This document shows positions 1 to 9,730 of a DNA stretch of 26,432 nt, in pieces (within the stretch, counting starts at the first letter, position 1; each line of letters begins with the position of its first letter). Made by a program: the position numbers and the translations under genes. The stretch comes from Physocladia obscura (taxonomy: Eukaryota; Chytridiomycota; Chytridiomycetes; Chytridiales; Chytriomycetaceae): positions 1 to 26,432 of the forward strand of contig JADGJH010000177.1 of NCBI GenBank assembly GCA_027596945.1. Direction: 5' to 3'. The notes under the pieces are model-generated. The model was not told the origin of the DNA, ran no database searches, and saw nothing but the letters and a program-made list of their open reading frames with translations.

Positions 1-377
1 GCAATCTCCGACTCAGGTAAGTATGCCTTTCAGTAACGGAAAACGCTTTCTTTTTGTGTTTTTTCATGCGCAGTTTTTCAAATTTTTCTTTTTGCGCCGG
101 CACACAGAAGGTGCTTTGAATTATAAAACATGCTTGGCTGTAATTACTGTGCCTACAAAAAAAGTTGAATTTTCTTTATTTGTTGTATCTACAACAGACG
201 CGAAGGTGTGTTCCGGGAAAAAAGTTTATGTTGGAATGAGTATCGTAAACACCATATAAGCAAGATATTTCTAGATTGCAAGCTGAGGTTGCAGCGAATA
301 TGGACGATTGCATGGGAAATATTACTGTAGATGGAATTCGAGTAAGAGGAGGAAAGTGGTGGGCGTCGTTGAGCTGA
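1..377 (+). CDS. 3' end of an unrecognised protein gene (partial)
   Basis: The window opens inside an exon (1-16) that ends at a strong donor, CAG|GTAAGTATG. An acceptor at 273-274 (TTTCTAG) leads to a last exon, 275-377, whose frame is continuous with exon 1 and ends at TGA 375-377. The visible C terminus is about 38 residues, including LQAEVAANMDDCMGNITVDG and then IRVRGGKWWASLS. I do not recognise the family. A second possible donor (GTAAGA at 342) would move the stop, so the exact end is uncertain. The gene converges on SNRNP27 downstream. The rest of the protein lies upstream of the window. Confidence 0.4.
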
Positions 378-606
378 TGGTTTTCGTGGTGGAGAGAGTG
401 GGTGTTATTGAGAGATATTTTGTTCATTTGAATCTGCTTTTAATCTTGTGTCCAAGTAATTCTACGAGACTCGTCAAAATCCAGTCAACTTGCAAGTTCT
501 AAGATTGATTCGTAGGCCTTAAAGGCTCGACTGCATAGAGAACAAAACATTTTTTATTCATCCGGAATTATTATTCCAAGAAAGTCTTCAATTTTCCTTC
601 GTGCAA
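378..606. other. convergent intergenic spacer
   Basis: This spacer lies between the stop of the partial plus-strand gene and the stop of SNRNP27. TTTATT at 553-558 reads AATAAA on the minus strand about 50 nt past the SNRNP27 stop and is a plausible poly(A) signal for it. I see no AATAAA on the plus strand here and no other gene. Confidence 0.4.
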
Positions 607-1429
607 TTATCTTGTTGGAGATAGATTTCTGTTAAATCCTCCACGTCTGTTCATGTATTGACGATACGTGCGCTTTTTTTCAACATTGACTGCACTCACG
701 TCTGTTCCGGTTACTTTTTTGCCCTATGTATAAGCGAAAATCACAGCATCAGTATTTGCTGTTCTGAGTTTCGCGTATTTGTGTCTATACCTTTGTGGTC
801 GTGAATCCACCAAAGCCAAGAAGTTGCTGCATTTTCTCTTCTTCCGTTAATTCATGTGTTTCATCAACTTCAGCAGTTTGACCGTCTTCAGAGCCGATAT
901 CAGAGGAGCGTGAGATCCGATAGTCTTTTGATTCCCGTTTCGGCCTGCATTATAATGAACATTGATTTGGAATCAAAAGAAACTCACGATCGACTCCTGC
1001 TGTCCGTAACTCTTCCATTTACAGACCGCCCGCCACGGGAGTCTGTATTCTTTTCTCTTTCTCTACCTCTGTTGACGCGTCGACCTACGCTTGTTTGTTT
1101 GAAAAGGCCAAAAGTCAAGGCAAAACTAGTAAAGCAAAACCTGCGAGTGTATCGCGATCCCGATTGCTTGCACGATCCCGCTCTCGTTCATTATCTCGTT
1201 CTCGTTCACGCTCTCTGTAGTCCCACTCGTCACGGTCGCGGTACTCGCGTTCGCGCCCCCCATGCACATTGTCTCTTCGGCCAAAGTCGTAATCTCTGTT
1301 ACTCTCCCTCATGTCTCGGTCTCTGCGAAAATCTCGGTCTCGTATTGGAGATCGCGACCGACGCCTTTCACGGTTATGAAATACTTCCCGACTATTTCTT
1401 GGATCGTCCAAATCATGGTATCCACTCAT
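607..1429 (-). CDS. SNRNP27: U4/U6.U5 tri-snRNP 27 kDa protein (SNRNP27 family)
   Basis: Component of the spliceosomal tri-snRNP in the nucleus, probably acting around 5' splice-site handling during activation. Four exons on the minus strand: 1429-1141, 1084-988, 944-791 and 723-607, giving 218 residues; all junctions keep phase. The N-terminal ~165 residues are an RS/RD/RE-rich domain ([18 protein letters not shown], later TDSRSRSPKRES). The C terminus carries the family signature: an [18 protein letters not shown] segment, then [30 protein letters not shown] and a short tail. The human protein is about 155 residues, so the RS domain is longer here. The start is the ATG giving [10 protein letters not shown]; in-frame codons upstream look non-coding. 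Intron 2 (945-987) is only 43 bp. The donor of intron 1 (GTTTTG at 1140) is weak, so that junction is the least certain. Confidence 0.9.
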
Positions 1430-1597
1430 CGTTGGTTTTATAAAATAAACAAAATTTCTCAAAAAAATGACATCATGGCGCACAACCATGCTGACATGAA
1501 TAGAATCGACAAAACCAATTCGAATCTGCATTATTAGATTTGCGCAGCGCAAAATGCGTTAAGTTCGAATGTGAACCTGCTGATAACGGTATTGTTT

Positions 1598-1632
1598 GCC
1601 GCCATACAGCGCCATCTGCGCTATGTGGCGGC
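1598..1632. repeat. GC-rich imperfect palindrome (hairpin)
   Basis: GCCGCCATACAGCGC (1598-1612) and GCGCTATGTGGCGGC (1618-1632) are inverted complements except for two adjacent-region mismatches, around a 5-nt loop. It sits about 170 bp upstream of the SNRNP27 start codon in otherwise AT-richer DNA. It could be a dyad regulatory site or a small foldback remnant. Confidence 0.5.
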
Positions 1633-2677
1633 AGTTTTCTTTAGTTAGAGTGCTGCCATTCGCTACTGGGTTTATTTATTCGATGCGATTCAATTTGTGA
1701 GACCATTCTGATATATGGTTGATTGCAATTTGCTGTATCTCGACTCGCCGTATTTACTGATGCGCCAGATGCAGCAAACAACTAATTGCTGTTTGTTTAG
1801 CTATCTTCGAATTGGATAAGGCAGTTACTTGTGGATTGGTTAGGTGTAGCTTGTGTGGCATGCAAACTTGGAAGGAACCAAATTAATGACTCCATCTACG
1901 CCTGTATCACCAACGCAAACCGCGCCTAAACAATCTACAGCTTGTACTTATCTTCATGACATATTTAATCTCCTGACTTTTTTATTGACTGTTGATGCTT
2001 TTCTACATTATCTTTTGCTTTCTTTTATCTAGTAATTACTCTAAACATATTTAATAAAATAAACATATATTTAATAAGAATACATTATTGAACAGCTGAA
2101 GAAGCACAGCAACAAAATTAACACCCCAAACAAAGAGACAAAACAAATACAGATACCTGATGTTCATCAGTTGTCCAGAATCAGCAATGGAAGCAATCCT
2201 AAGAGTGTTTAATTATTATTGAATTCTTGAGGAGTGGACTCTGTGATAGAAGCTGAAACTGACAAATCAAACACACTTTAATACTGAACATTATGAAAAG
2301 ACTGAATAGCTGTTAAACTTATGGAGTTTTATCCGATCAATCTTTTTTTCTATCAAAACTTGAATTTATTTGACCAGTTGGCATTCCAGATGAAGTAAAT
2401 TGCAAAATAGTAGCTGGGGAACAAGTATAAGGCTGCAGTAAGTTGTAGAAAAATAATAGTAAGGCTGCTGGTAGCTGTATTGGCTTGAGTAAACTAATTC
2501 AATACTTGTCATCTCTGCACTAAATGATAAGAGTTTGAGACGGAAGTATGAGTTATAATTGGAGTGGAAGTGTAATCCTTAATAATGACTTAGTTTTTTT
2601 TAATAAGACCAATGATAAAATAAAGGAAAGAGTTTGGGTTAAATAGTTATTGGAATGGAGAGAAAAAAAAATACTTC

Positions 2678-2697
2678 AAAAAAAAAAAAAAAAAAAA
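2678..2697 (+). repeat. A20 homopolymer
   Basis: Uninterrupted run of 20 A, preceded by another A-rich run (from 2662). It could be the tail of an old retroposed copy or a plain microsatellite. I see no target-site duplication that I can assign with confidence. Confidence 0.8.
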
Positions 2698-3755
2698 GGT
2701 TTGAAAGTGGTCAGAAAGTGGTTGGAAATAATTGCATGGATTGTTTTTGAGTTCTTGCAAGTAACAGAAAATTCTAAAAAATTCTTGGATAAAACTAGAT
2801 TAATGATCTAATTTACATCACCAGTATCTGGATTGACTAAGACCTGTCTATTCTATTTGAAGGATTGTTGAAAATCTGAATTGAGTCTTCTGCCATTGTT
2901 TTATTTGAACTTCTTTTCTTGTTTTGCATCTGTGAATAGTCTTTCTATTTGTCTGAAAGAGCCACAAAAAATCTGGTTAATTGAAAACAGAGAGTTCATC
3001 TCATTTTGGCTGATTGCTTGTTCCACAATTACTGGCCATTTGATTAACTCTAAGCTACCTGCATGTTTTAATGCTTGATGTTTTAATAAGAATTTAATTT
3101 CAGATTATGTTGACAACTTATTGATTAGTAAGGAATTTTTGAGGTATAGCAAAATAGCCCCAACCACAACACAACCTTCTTGCTTTCTGTGAGACATCTA
3201 TCTGAATATGCCAAGTTAGGCAGATTTTTAGATGGAAGATATGGAAACAAGTCCTTCATTGCTTGCATTTTTTTATAAATGTTAGTTTACAATAAGAAAA
3301 AAATATGAAAAAGATCACTTACCAATTTCTTCAATAGTTCAAAAAGTTTTGGCTGCATAAGTCTTGTTCAGTGTAGGATAGACCATTATTTTAATATGCC
3401 TCATCCACCCTGCACAAGTTACATGTGAATTTAGTCTCTTCAGTTTTCTCAAGCCCACTTCCACAGTCTCAGTAATAAATTATATTGCCATCAAAACATT
3501 TTGGCATCCCACAAATATCAACTCAAGTCAAAGAAAGGGCATTTTTAGCTTTGGCCTATTTGTTCCTAGCTGTAGCTCACTGTTAAAGCCATAAGTTGAT
3601 TGTAACAACACTTGTACACATGAGTCAAATCATATAAACAAAGATTCTCAGGACAATAAAAGAAATTAATGAAGTCTGCACCTTTATTGAAATACTGTGC
3701 CAAACTAAAAATGAATGCAAAACATGAAGTTCTGGCACAAATGGCAATTATATTT

Positions 3756-3771
3756 AAAAAAAAAAAAAAAA
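3756..3771 (+). repeat. A16 homopolymer
   Basis: Run of 16 A following TATTT in the AT-rich region. No associated coding sequence was recognised. Confidence 0.75.
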
Positions 3772-4370
3772 GCTGCTGCAATCACCTGATCAGTCTGAAA
3801 AACAGTATTAGTTAGATTGGTAAAAATCAAGAGAAAATTCCAGAAAGCAATATCAGCAGAAAAAATATTTGAGAATTTAGTATGTGATTTATCATGGACA
3901 ATGTACTTCTTGAAATAGCTAAAACAAGGCTATTAGTTCATTTATACATTTAATAGATTCACTTTAATAAGATGATAAAGGTCGATATTGGTGTCTTCAT
4001 TATTGTGCCAGTGCTATAATCTCGATAACACTTTGTGGTTAATCATTTTTTCTTGCAGTCAGTTGTTTTTTCACAAGTAGTATTTTTGTTTATAGTCATA
4101 TAAGAATTTGCAACCAGCACAGCAGTATTGATTAGTACTGGCACAGTGTGGGAATTTGGGATTTATGTACTATAATTGGTACAATGATAGATTCATGATC
4201 AGGACCATTCTCTGTGAATATGATAAATATGCTTAGTAGAACAATTTATTTCTGTGGGCATGTTCAAAGTACTTTAAAAAACTATGAGGCATGATTGTAG
4301 CCAATAACTTTAAATTTTTAAATGTACAGCAAACTTTTGTTTTGTTGCACAAAAATCGAAATTAAAATAA

Positions 4371-4896
4371 ATAAGTAAATAATTCATACAAAATCAACCA
4401 ATAAAGTTAGCTTGCATCCAATACACAAAATTTTATATATTTATGTGAATAATATGTCTAAATTTAAAATGGTTCAAAAATTAATGAAGATATGTTTTGA
4501 AAACAATCTGTATTTTTTGCAGAATCTCTAGACTAGAAACAGCCAGCTTAAATTGCATATACAGATCCATTAAAATACTTTCTATCTTTAAATCAAACAT
4601 AAAATAGCTGAATATGATGGTGTTTTGAACCTGTGGATATACTTTGAGTGTTTTGGTGACTGCATTTTTTTAAATTAAATAATTAATATAAAATCAACCA
4701 GTATAGTGAGTTAAAATTCAATACACAAATTTGTGTATGTATTTTTGAAAAATATGCTCAAACTTGAAATAGTTCAAAAACTAAAAAATTGAGAGTGTAT
4801 ATAAGTTTTGAAAATATATTGTATTTTTTGCAATATCTCAAGATCAAAAAAAGCCAGCTTTGAAGGACTAGATACACTTTGAATATTTGGGTGAAG
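4371..4896 (+). repeat. two diverged direct repeat copies, period ~300 bp
   Basis: Copy 1 is about 4371-4664 and copy 2 about 4671-4896. Shared landmarks in the same order are: AAATCAACCA at 4391/4691; a CCAATACACAAA-like block; TTCAAAAA; TTTTGAAAA; TGTATTTTTTGCA; an AAAA(C/G)CCAGCTT-like block; then GATA(T/C)ACTTTGA. Copy 1 contains about 65 bp that copy 2 lacks, between the CAGCTT and GATATACTTTGA landmarks. There is no coding potential. This looks like an old tandem duplication of a non-coding element. Confidence 0.7.
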
Positions 4897-4955
4897 AAAC
4901 AAAATTTGTCACTTTTTCTGTACTGACAGTATCACCCCTCCCCCCTTTCCCATCC

Positions 4956-5017
4956 AACACTAGTTGTTCCTCCTGTTTTTGATACTTTTATTAAAAACAG
5001 GAGGAACAACTAGTGTT
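4956..5017. repeat. perfect 25-bp inverted repeat with 12-nt loop
   Basis: Left arm 4956-4980 (AACACTAGTTGTTCCTCCTG then five T) is the exact reverse complement of right arm 4993-5017; the loop is GATACTTTTATT. Outside the arms, a C-rich stretch on the left (~4936-4951) faces a G-rich GGAAAGGGG stretch on the right (~5034-5042), so the pairing may extend imperfectly. It lies directly after the two ~300-bp repeats and looks like a foldback or MITE-type element, or paired transposon ends. Confidence 0.85.
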
Positions 5018-6118
5018 AGATTGCCATTGGGCAGGAAAGGGGCCCCCCAGTGTTTTTATTGGAATCAAATATTAGTATAAATCAATACTTTAGAAGATGC
5101 TAGAGGAATTGGGAATATTGTCCATTGCGCATCCTATTTATTGCTGGAAAGCATTTTTGGTTGCCTTATTTGGTGATGTTGTACTAAATTGCAGTTTAGG
5201 GACAAGTAAATTTGAAATATGCTTGCTCTCTTACAGAAAAAGTTTGGTTAGTATTATGTTTCTGTCAATATCCTCAAATTTTATACAATATCAACAAATC
5301 AAACAAAAAGAGTCAGATATATCAAAATATTGTACAAACTTAAGGTGTTGTTTTGAATGAGGCACACTATGCAATTTCAGTCTTTATGGGCTACTCTCTG
5401 TTAGATTTAGAAATAAATCATGTTATACAAGCTGAATATATATTAAATAATAGTTAATGTAAAATTGAAAATAGAAATATTATTTATTAGATACTTTGAA
5501 AAGATATAAAGTTTATTTCACTCATGGTGAAATTCAAGAATTGGGATTAAATGTGCTAACTTTGTCTCTCACATTTGAATAATTTCTTTTGCTAAGAAAT
5601 TGGTTTTTAATCAATATTGAAGCATTCAAAATGAGGCACAAAAGTTTTATTTTGAGGCACAGAATTGGGCATTTAAAGAAGTTCTATTCTTGGAAATAAA
5701 TAAGATTCAAACTAAATTACACTTTAATGTACCCAATTACACAAGTCCAAGTGAATCCAATTCTGCAAGATTCAACACTCTCCCATATGGACAACACTTT
5801 AGGTAAGTTTTGCACACATACTCAGACAGAAAATTTTTTGCAGTCCTTGAGGTTGTATCAGCAGTATGTTACACAACTTGGTACTACATAAAGCACACAT
5901 ATTCAAGTTCACTGTCCCTGTGGTGAAAAATTAGTGTAACAACACACATAACACAATTAAAATTAAAATAAATGAAGAATACATCATTTTTCATAGAATT
6001 AAAAAAGATCACAGTTGCAAAACTTGTTGCAGCAGTGCAAAATAGGCCACATGTCATCACCCAAAAGAAGCAGAGCTGAGACATGTAATGCGTGGGCATT
6101 TGTCAGACAATAGGACCA

Positions 6119-6144
6119 GTTGCACCTGTTGGTTGCACCTGTTT
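6119..6144 (+). repeat. 13-bp tandem duplication
   Basis: GTTGCACCTGTTG is followed immediately by GTTGCACCTGTTT, two near-identical 13-bp units in tandem within the AT-rich region. No function is apparent. Confidence 0.7.
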
Positions 6145-6751
6145 TTTATATATATGTTATTTTAAATTAAGTTTATTAGAAGTGTCTGTCCCATGCATGG
6201 AAAACATTAGACATATGCCACGTCCACAGCAACAGAATCATGATTCATCCTGTGTGTCAGTCTGTCTTTGCATTACAATAAAGAACAAAATAGTAGAAAG
6301 AGGGATTGCTCCACTTATCTCAACAGCCAAAACCACTTGTATTGGCCATTAAGTGCAAAACTATAACTGAGAATCACCATTTCCAACATTAAGCAGAAGT
6401 TATGTGTACATATAAACTGTAGTACTTTGTGTGATAAGGAAAATGGTTGAAAGAGGGATTGTTTTTTATTTTGTGTTTGCAAAAATTTTGGACAATGGAA
6501 GAAAAAGAATAAAGGAGAGAATCTGACCAGAAAAATACTTATTACATACAATTGTCATGTAGATTGCAACAAAGTCTAAGTAGCAGCTCTAGGGGGAATG
6601 CCCCCCGCCGCCCCAAAAAAAAAGCTTTTTTAAAAACAATACAAGAATTTATATTTTTTTTATTTGAGAAAAAACAATCACCTTTAAATTAATGAAAAAA
6701 GATTTATTTTTGCACTACTTGGTTTGTAATACACATCTCTCACGAGAATTG

Positions 6752-7213
6752 GAACAGAGCCATCCCTGTTTTGTTGATGGAGTACACTGTTATACTAAGG
6801 AGTGGCATCCATTTGAAGAAGAGATTACAGTCATAAAATGAATTAAGCTGGTTGGGCATTTGAGCTTGCTACAGCATTTGGATGCTCTAAGATTGTCCAT
6901 GTTGCTCATGTAGTTCCAGCGGGCAATTAGCCAGATTTAAAACTTGAGCACAAAGATGCTGGTTCCACAGCTATTTCCAGAAGAGCATATGGCTGCAGAC
7001 AAAGTATATCATGAAAATCAGGGGAATGTTCTCTTTGTGACTCCTATTATTAATTTGCAAAATGATTCTACAGTTGCACACAACTGACAAATCAAAGACT
7101 TCAAAATTCTGAATGGCTATCAAGGGGATTGGGATTACTTCCTAACAACGTTTATTGTTGTTACCAATCTTACTCAAATAAAATTAAGGCCCTTTATTCT
7201 CTTTCAATGGTAA
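6752..7213 (+). pseudogene. decayed DDE_Tnp_4-like transposase fragment
   Basis: Three consecutive frame segments resemble the DDE_Tnp_4 (PIF/Harbinger-IS5-like) transposase core in the right order. Segment A (6752-6841) gives VDGVHCYTKEWHPFEEE, like the catalytic-Asp DG(V/T)H block. Segment B (6826-~6985) gives YSHK, then, after a stop, AGWAFELATAF and VVPAGN-stop-PDLK, like the family's WYSHK..GPG..YE and PxPxGxWPDLK blocks. Segment C (6992-7213) gives AADKVYHENQGNVLFVTP, like the second-Asp ADGGY..FxTP block, then after a stop FIVVTNLTQIKL. At least two frameshifts and three stops make it non-functional. I cannot delimit the parent element's ends. Confidence 0.65.
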
Positions 7214-7542
7214 AATAAATAGTTAATCGTTTTTTTGCTCACCTTCCTGTGCAATTTTGAAATATAACATATCTGGTCTGTATATTTAAATAAATCAAGA
7301 TTGATAGAGAGAACAAAATACAACCAGTGGCAGCAGAGAACTGTGTGTGCATAGGGGTGAGAAAAAACAAAGTAAAATGGAGCAGTTTCGAACTTTGGTG
7401 AACGCCGTAAACTCTTTCTGTTGGAGGAAGAACATCTTTATTCTTCTTCTACACCAACACCCTCGTTCATTCTTTGGGCATAAACAGCCAATAACCTTCC
7501 ACTAAAAAAAAAGCGTCAAAACGACGAAGCAGGAGAACACAT

Positions 7543-7905
7543 TTATTGCTGGATGGTGACCTCAACTTCAACACCAGGTTCAATGTTGATCGAGGTGATT
7601 TGCTTCACAATCTCGGAAGGAGAGTGCAAGTCGATCAAACGCTTGTGGATTTTGAGCTCGTAACGGTCCCAAGTCTTCGAACCCTCACCGTTTGGGGTCT
7701 TACGGGTTGTAATCTTCAAGTTCTTCGTGGGCAAACGGACGGGACCTTTGACCTTAAGCTGCTTGTCCTTTGCGCGGTTGATCAAATCGGTGCACACCTT
7801 CTCGAGGTTCTTCACATTACGAGAGGTAAGAGTGATACGAATGCGGTGAATGGTGGCCTCAACGGGCGCTTCAATATCCTTCTTGGCGGGAGCGACGTAA
7901 GACAT
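7543..7905 (-). CDS. RPS20: 40S ribosomal protein S20 (uS10)
   Basis: Small-subunit cytosolic ribosomal protein of the 40S head, of the uS10 family. It is a single open frame of 120 residues, essentially the family's usual length (human 119), reading [20 protein letters not shown], then [38 protein letters not shown] and [20 protein letters not shown], ending EVEVTIQQ. It is the only complete gene here without a CDS intron. Upstream of the ATG the minus strand reads CGCTAG then GAATTGATCAAATG, which could be the acceptor of a 5'UTR intron. An AATAAA overlaps the stop codon on the coding strand (TTTATT at 7542-7547), so the true poly(A) signal may lie further downstream. Confidence 0.98.
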   Translation of the reverse strand: MSYVAPAKKDIEAPVEATIHRIRITLTSRNVKNLEKVCTDLINRAKDKQLKVKGPVRLPTKNLKITTRKTPNGEGSKTWDRYELKIHKRLIDLHSPSEIVKQITSINIEPGVEVEVTIQQ

Positions 7906-8211
7906 TTGATCAATTCCTAGCGGTGACTGTTTATTTGTAGTCAGATTTCACACATTCGAGCTTGTCATCCCATGCATCCATCCCATAATACCAAACCTAC
8001 AGATACTGATTCTGTCTGATTCAATCCTGAACTCTTAACACACCCGGATTCGAATGGGATTGTGCGCGGTTCGTATCGATAAATAGTAAAATGGGGATGG
8101 GAAGGATAAACAGAAAACTTCACCTCTCGCAAAACTTTTCGAAATCAAACAAGTTTTCACTTTTCTTCCTTTTGAACCCAGCGCAAAAAAAAAAAAATAT
8201 GAAAGAAAACT
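7906..8211. promoter_or_regulatory. intergenic region: RPS20 upstream / PP2C 3' flank
   Basis: 306 bp between two minus-strand genes. It should contain the RPS20 promoter and 5'UTR and the 3'UTR of the phosphatase gene. I see an A-run (8185-8197) and no clear TATA box or open frame. Confidence 0.4.
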
Positions 8212-9655
8212 TCACACTTTCACAGCATCAAATCGAACAACCATAACACTCAAATTATCAGTTGAAAATTTGTCCAATGCCAATGTAAGCAAATCTTCAC
8301 TTATGTTTTGCGGAGTTGTGCCAGCGCGCGTGGCTTCATTAACGAAGTCAATTGCTTCTTGATCCGTACAAACATCCCATACCTTTGGCATTAATTTTTT
8401 ATATGACCTGTGATTCATTTTGAAAAAAATTCTTTTACCCCATCACATGCCAAAATCAGTGTTTCGTCTGAAGACTCCAGAATAGTTTCGGTCGTATATG
8501 GATTTCCAACAATATAATCTTTCATGGTGACATCACCCAAAGCACGTGTTACTGCCAAAACACCTAGAATTGAAGTATATAAAAAATGGTATAAAATGTG
8601 GAAAATAAACGGAGCAAACCATTGACACGACCATTGACAACAAAACCCCCAGATTCAATAATTCTTTGAGACTCATTTGCGTCACTACCTTTGTGATCAT
8701 ATGAAAGGCGAACCGCTTTCCCTCCACGACTTTATTCGAAAAAAAAAAAACATGAGCCAAAGCTCCAAGTTGAAAATATTGACAAACCTCAAAACTGCTC
8801 GAGCATCACCAACATTAGCGGTGTATAAAACACGCTGCAAAAAATTGGAAAAAGTTAAGAGAATGTAATACAAGTATATGCAAAAAAAAATTGACCTTTT
8901 TCACAATATGAGTGCTGTCGCCATTTCCAGATGGACGATCTTCCAACCTGACAAGCGCAACAATTGCAGTGCATCCCGACGAAAAGTTTTTTCGCGCCGC
9001 CAACTGTTCATCAGTGCGCACAAAACTTTCGTTTAGCAGTTGCGGAATTGGTTCGTTTGGTTTCTGTTTGATCAAGTCCAGTAGAGTCTGCGCAAATGGC
9101 GGTGCGAAAATTGTTAAATTTGTGTTTTTATCGGCTTTTCGAAGCCTTTACCTGGTGAAGGTTGGCGCCACACCATTCTGCTGCAGTTTTTCCTGCATGT
9201 CCATCATAGATTGCAAAAAATCCTAGTAAACAGCTTCAACTTACGTTCCATTAAGTCACAAGTACAAGCAAAATACACCACCTTGATTGTCAATATCGCC
9301 GTATCTGTGAACAATCGTGTGGGCATCCTAAATAGCAAACATCACCCACAGACACATACAAAAATTAAAATTAAACAGAAATTAGAGCGAACGAGATAAA
9401 GTCAGATCAGATGAAACAAAAATAACTTACTTCCATAGTCCGACGATACTTTCGGTTGCGGTCTTCCGAGACGCCAACTCGGAAACCAGAAGCTTGTTCG
9501 AGTTCAGCCCGTCTTGCCAATTCAGCAATACTGATAGTTTCTCGTTCGACAAATTGTTCAATATCAGCTTTGTCTGGCGAAGGCGGCCTTGCTTGACCCG
9601 GTGCCGACAGAAAATGCTCCGAAACGGCAGGAGATTCAAACACTTGCTTGTCCAT
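8212..9655 (-). CDS. PPM/PP2C-family Ser/Thr protein phosphatase
   Basis: Metal-dependent protein phosphatase. Eight exons on the minus strand: 9655-9431, 9327-9282, 9222-9152, 9087-8896, 8834-8788, 8729-8620, 8563-8439 and 8382-8212, giving 328 residues; every junction keeps phase. A ~70-residue N-terminal extension precedes the PP2C fold. Motifs in order are [14 protein letters not shown] (the E-D pair binds metal), [14 protein letters not shown] (catalytic Asp-Gly), [44 protein letters not shown] (metal Asp) and [12 protein letters not shown] (metal Asp). All the usual metal ligands are present, so it should be active. The spacing to the gene upstream on the same strand is 75 bp. The subfamily is not assigned; it resembles small fungal or plant-type PP2Cs. 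No targeting signal is obvious. Confidence 0.95.
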
Positions 9656-9730
9656 TCCAAAAAAAAAATTTCTAATCAAAAAAAGGAAAAGCCAAAAAGA
9701 ATTCCCTTTGTCCTTTCGTTCCACATGCGA

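Larger units (their letters stand above)
1430..7542. other. long AT-rich, gene-poor region with decayed repeats
   Basis: About 6.1 kb without an intact gene between the divergent upstream side of SNRNP27 and the 3' end of RPS20. From ~1430 to ~1950 the base composition resembles the flanking genes and presumably holds the SNRNP27 promoter. From ~1950 to ~7400 it is strikingly AT-rich, with homopolymer A runs, stop codons in all frames and no coding pattern except a broken transposase (6752-7213). Short open frames such as 2881-3078 and 5097-5360 show no recognisable protein. The stretch looks like a graveyard of old mobile elements. Subfeatures are listed separately. Confidence 0.7.

Noticed and set aside
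856..1443. 195-codon plus-strand frame
   Set aside because: Runs antisense through the RS domain and introns of SNRNP27; the minus-strand product is recognisable.
1561..1580. GTTCGAAT resembling a tRNA T-arm
   Set aside because: No acceptor stem, D-arm or anticodon arm can be built around it.
5097..5360. 87-codon frame in AT-rich region
   Set aside because: No motif, random composition, surrounded by repeat relics.
7546..7920. 124-codon plus-strand frame over RPS20
   Set aside because: It is the antisense shadow of the uS10 gene, whose minus-strand protein matches the family end to end.
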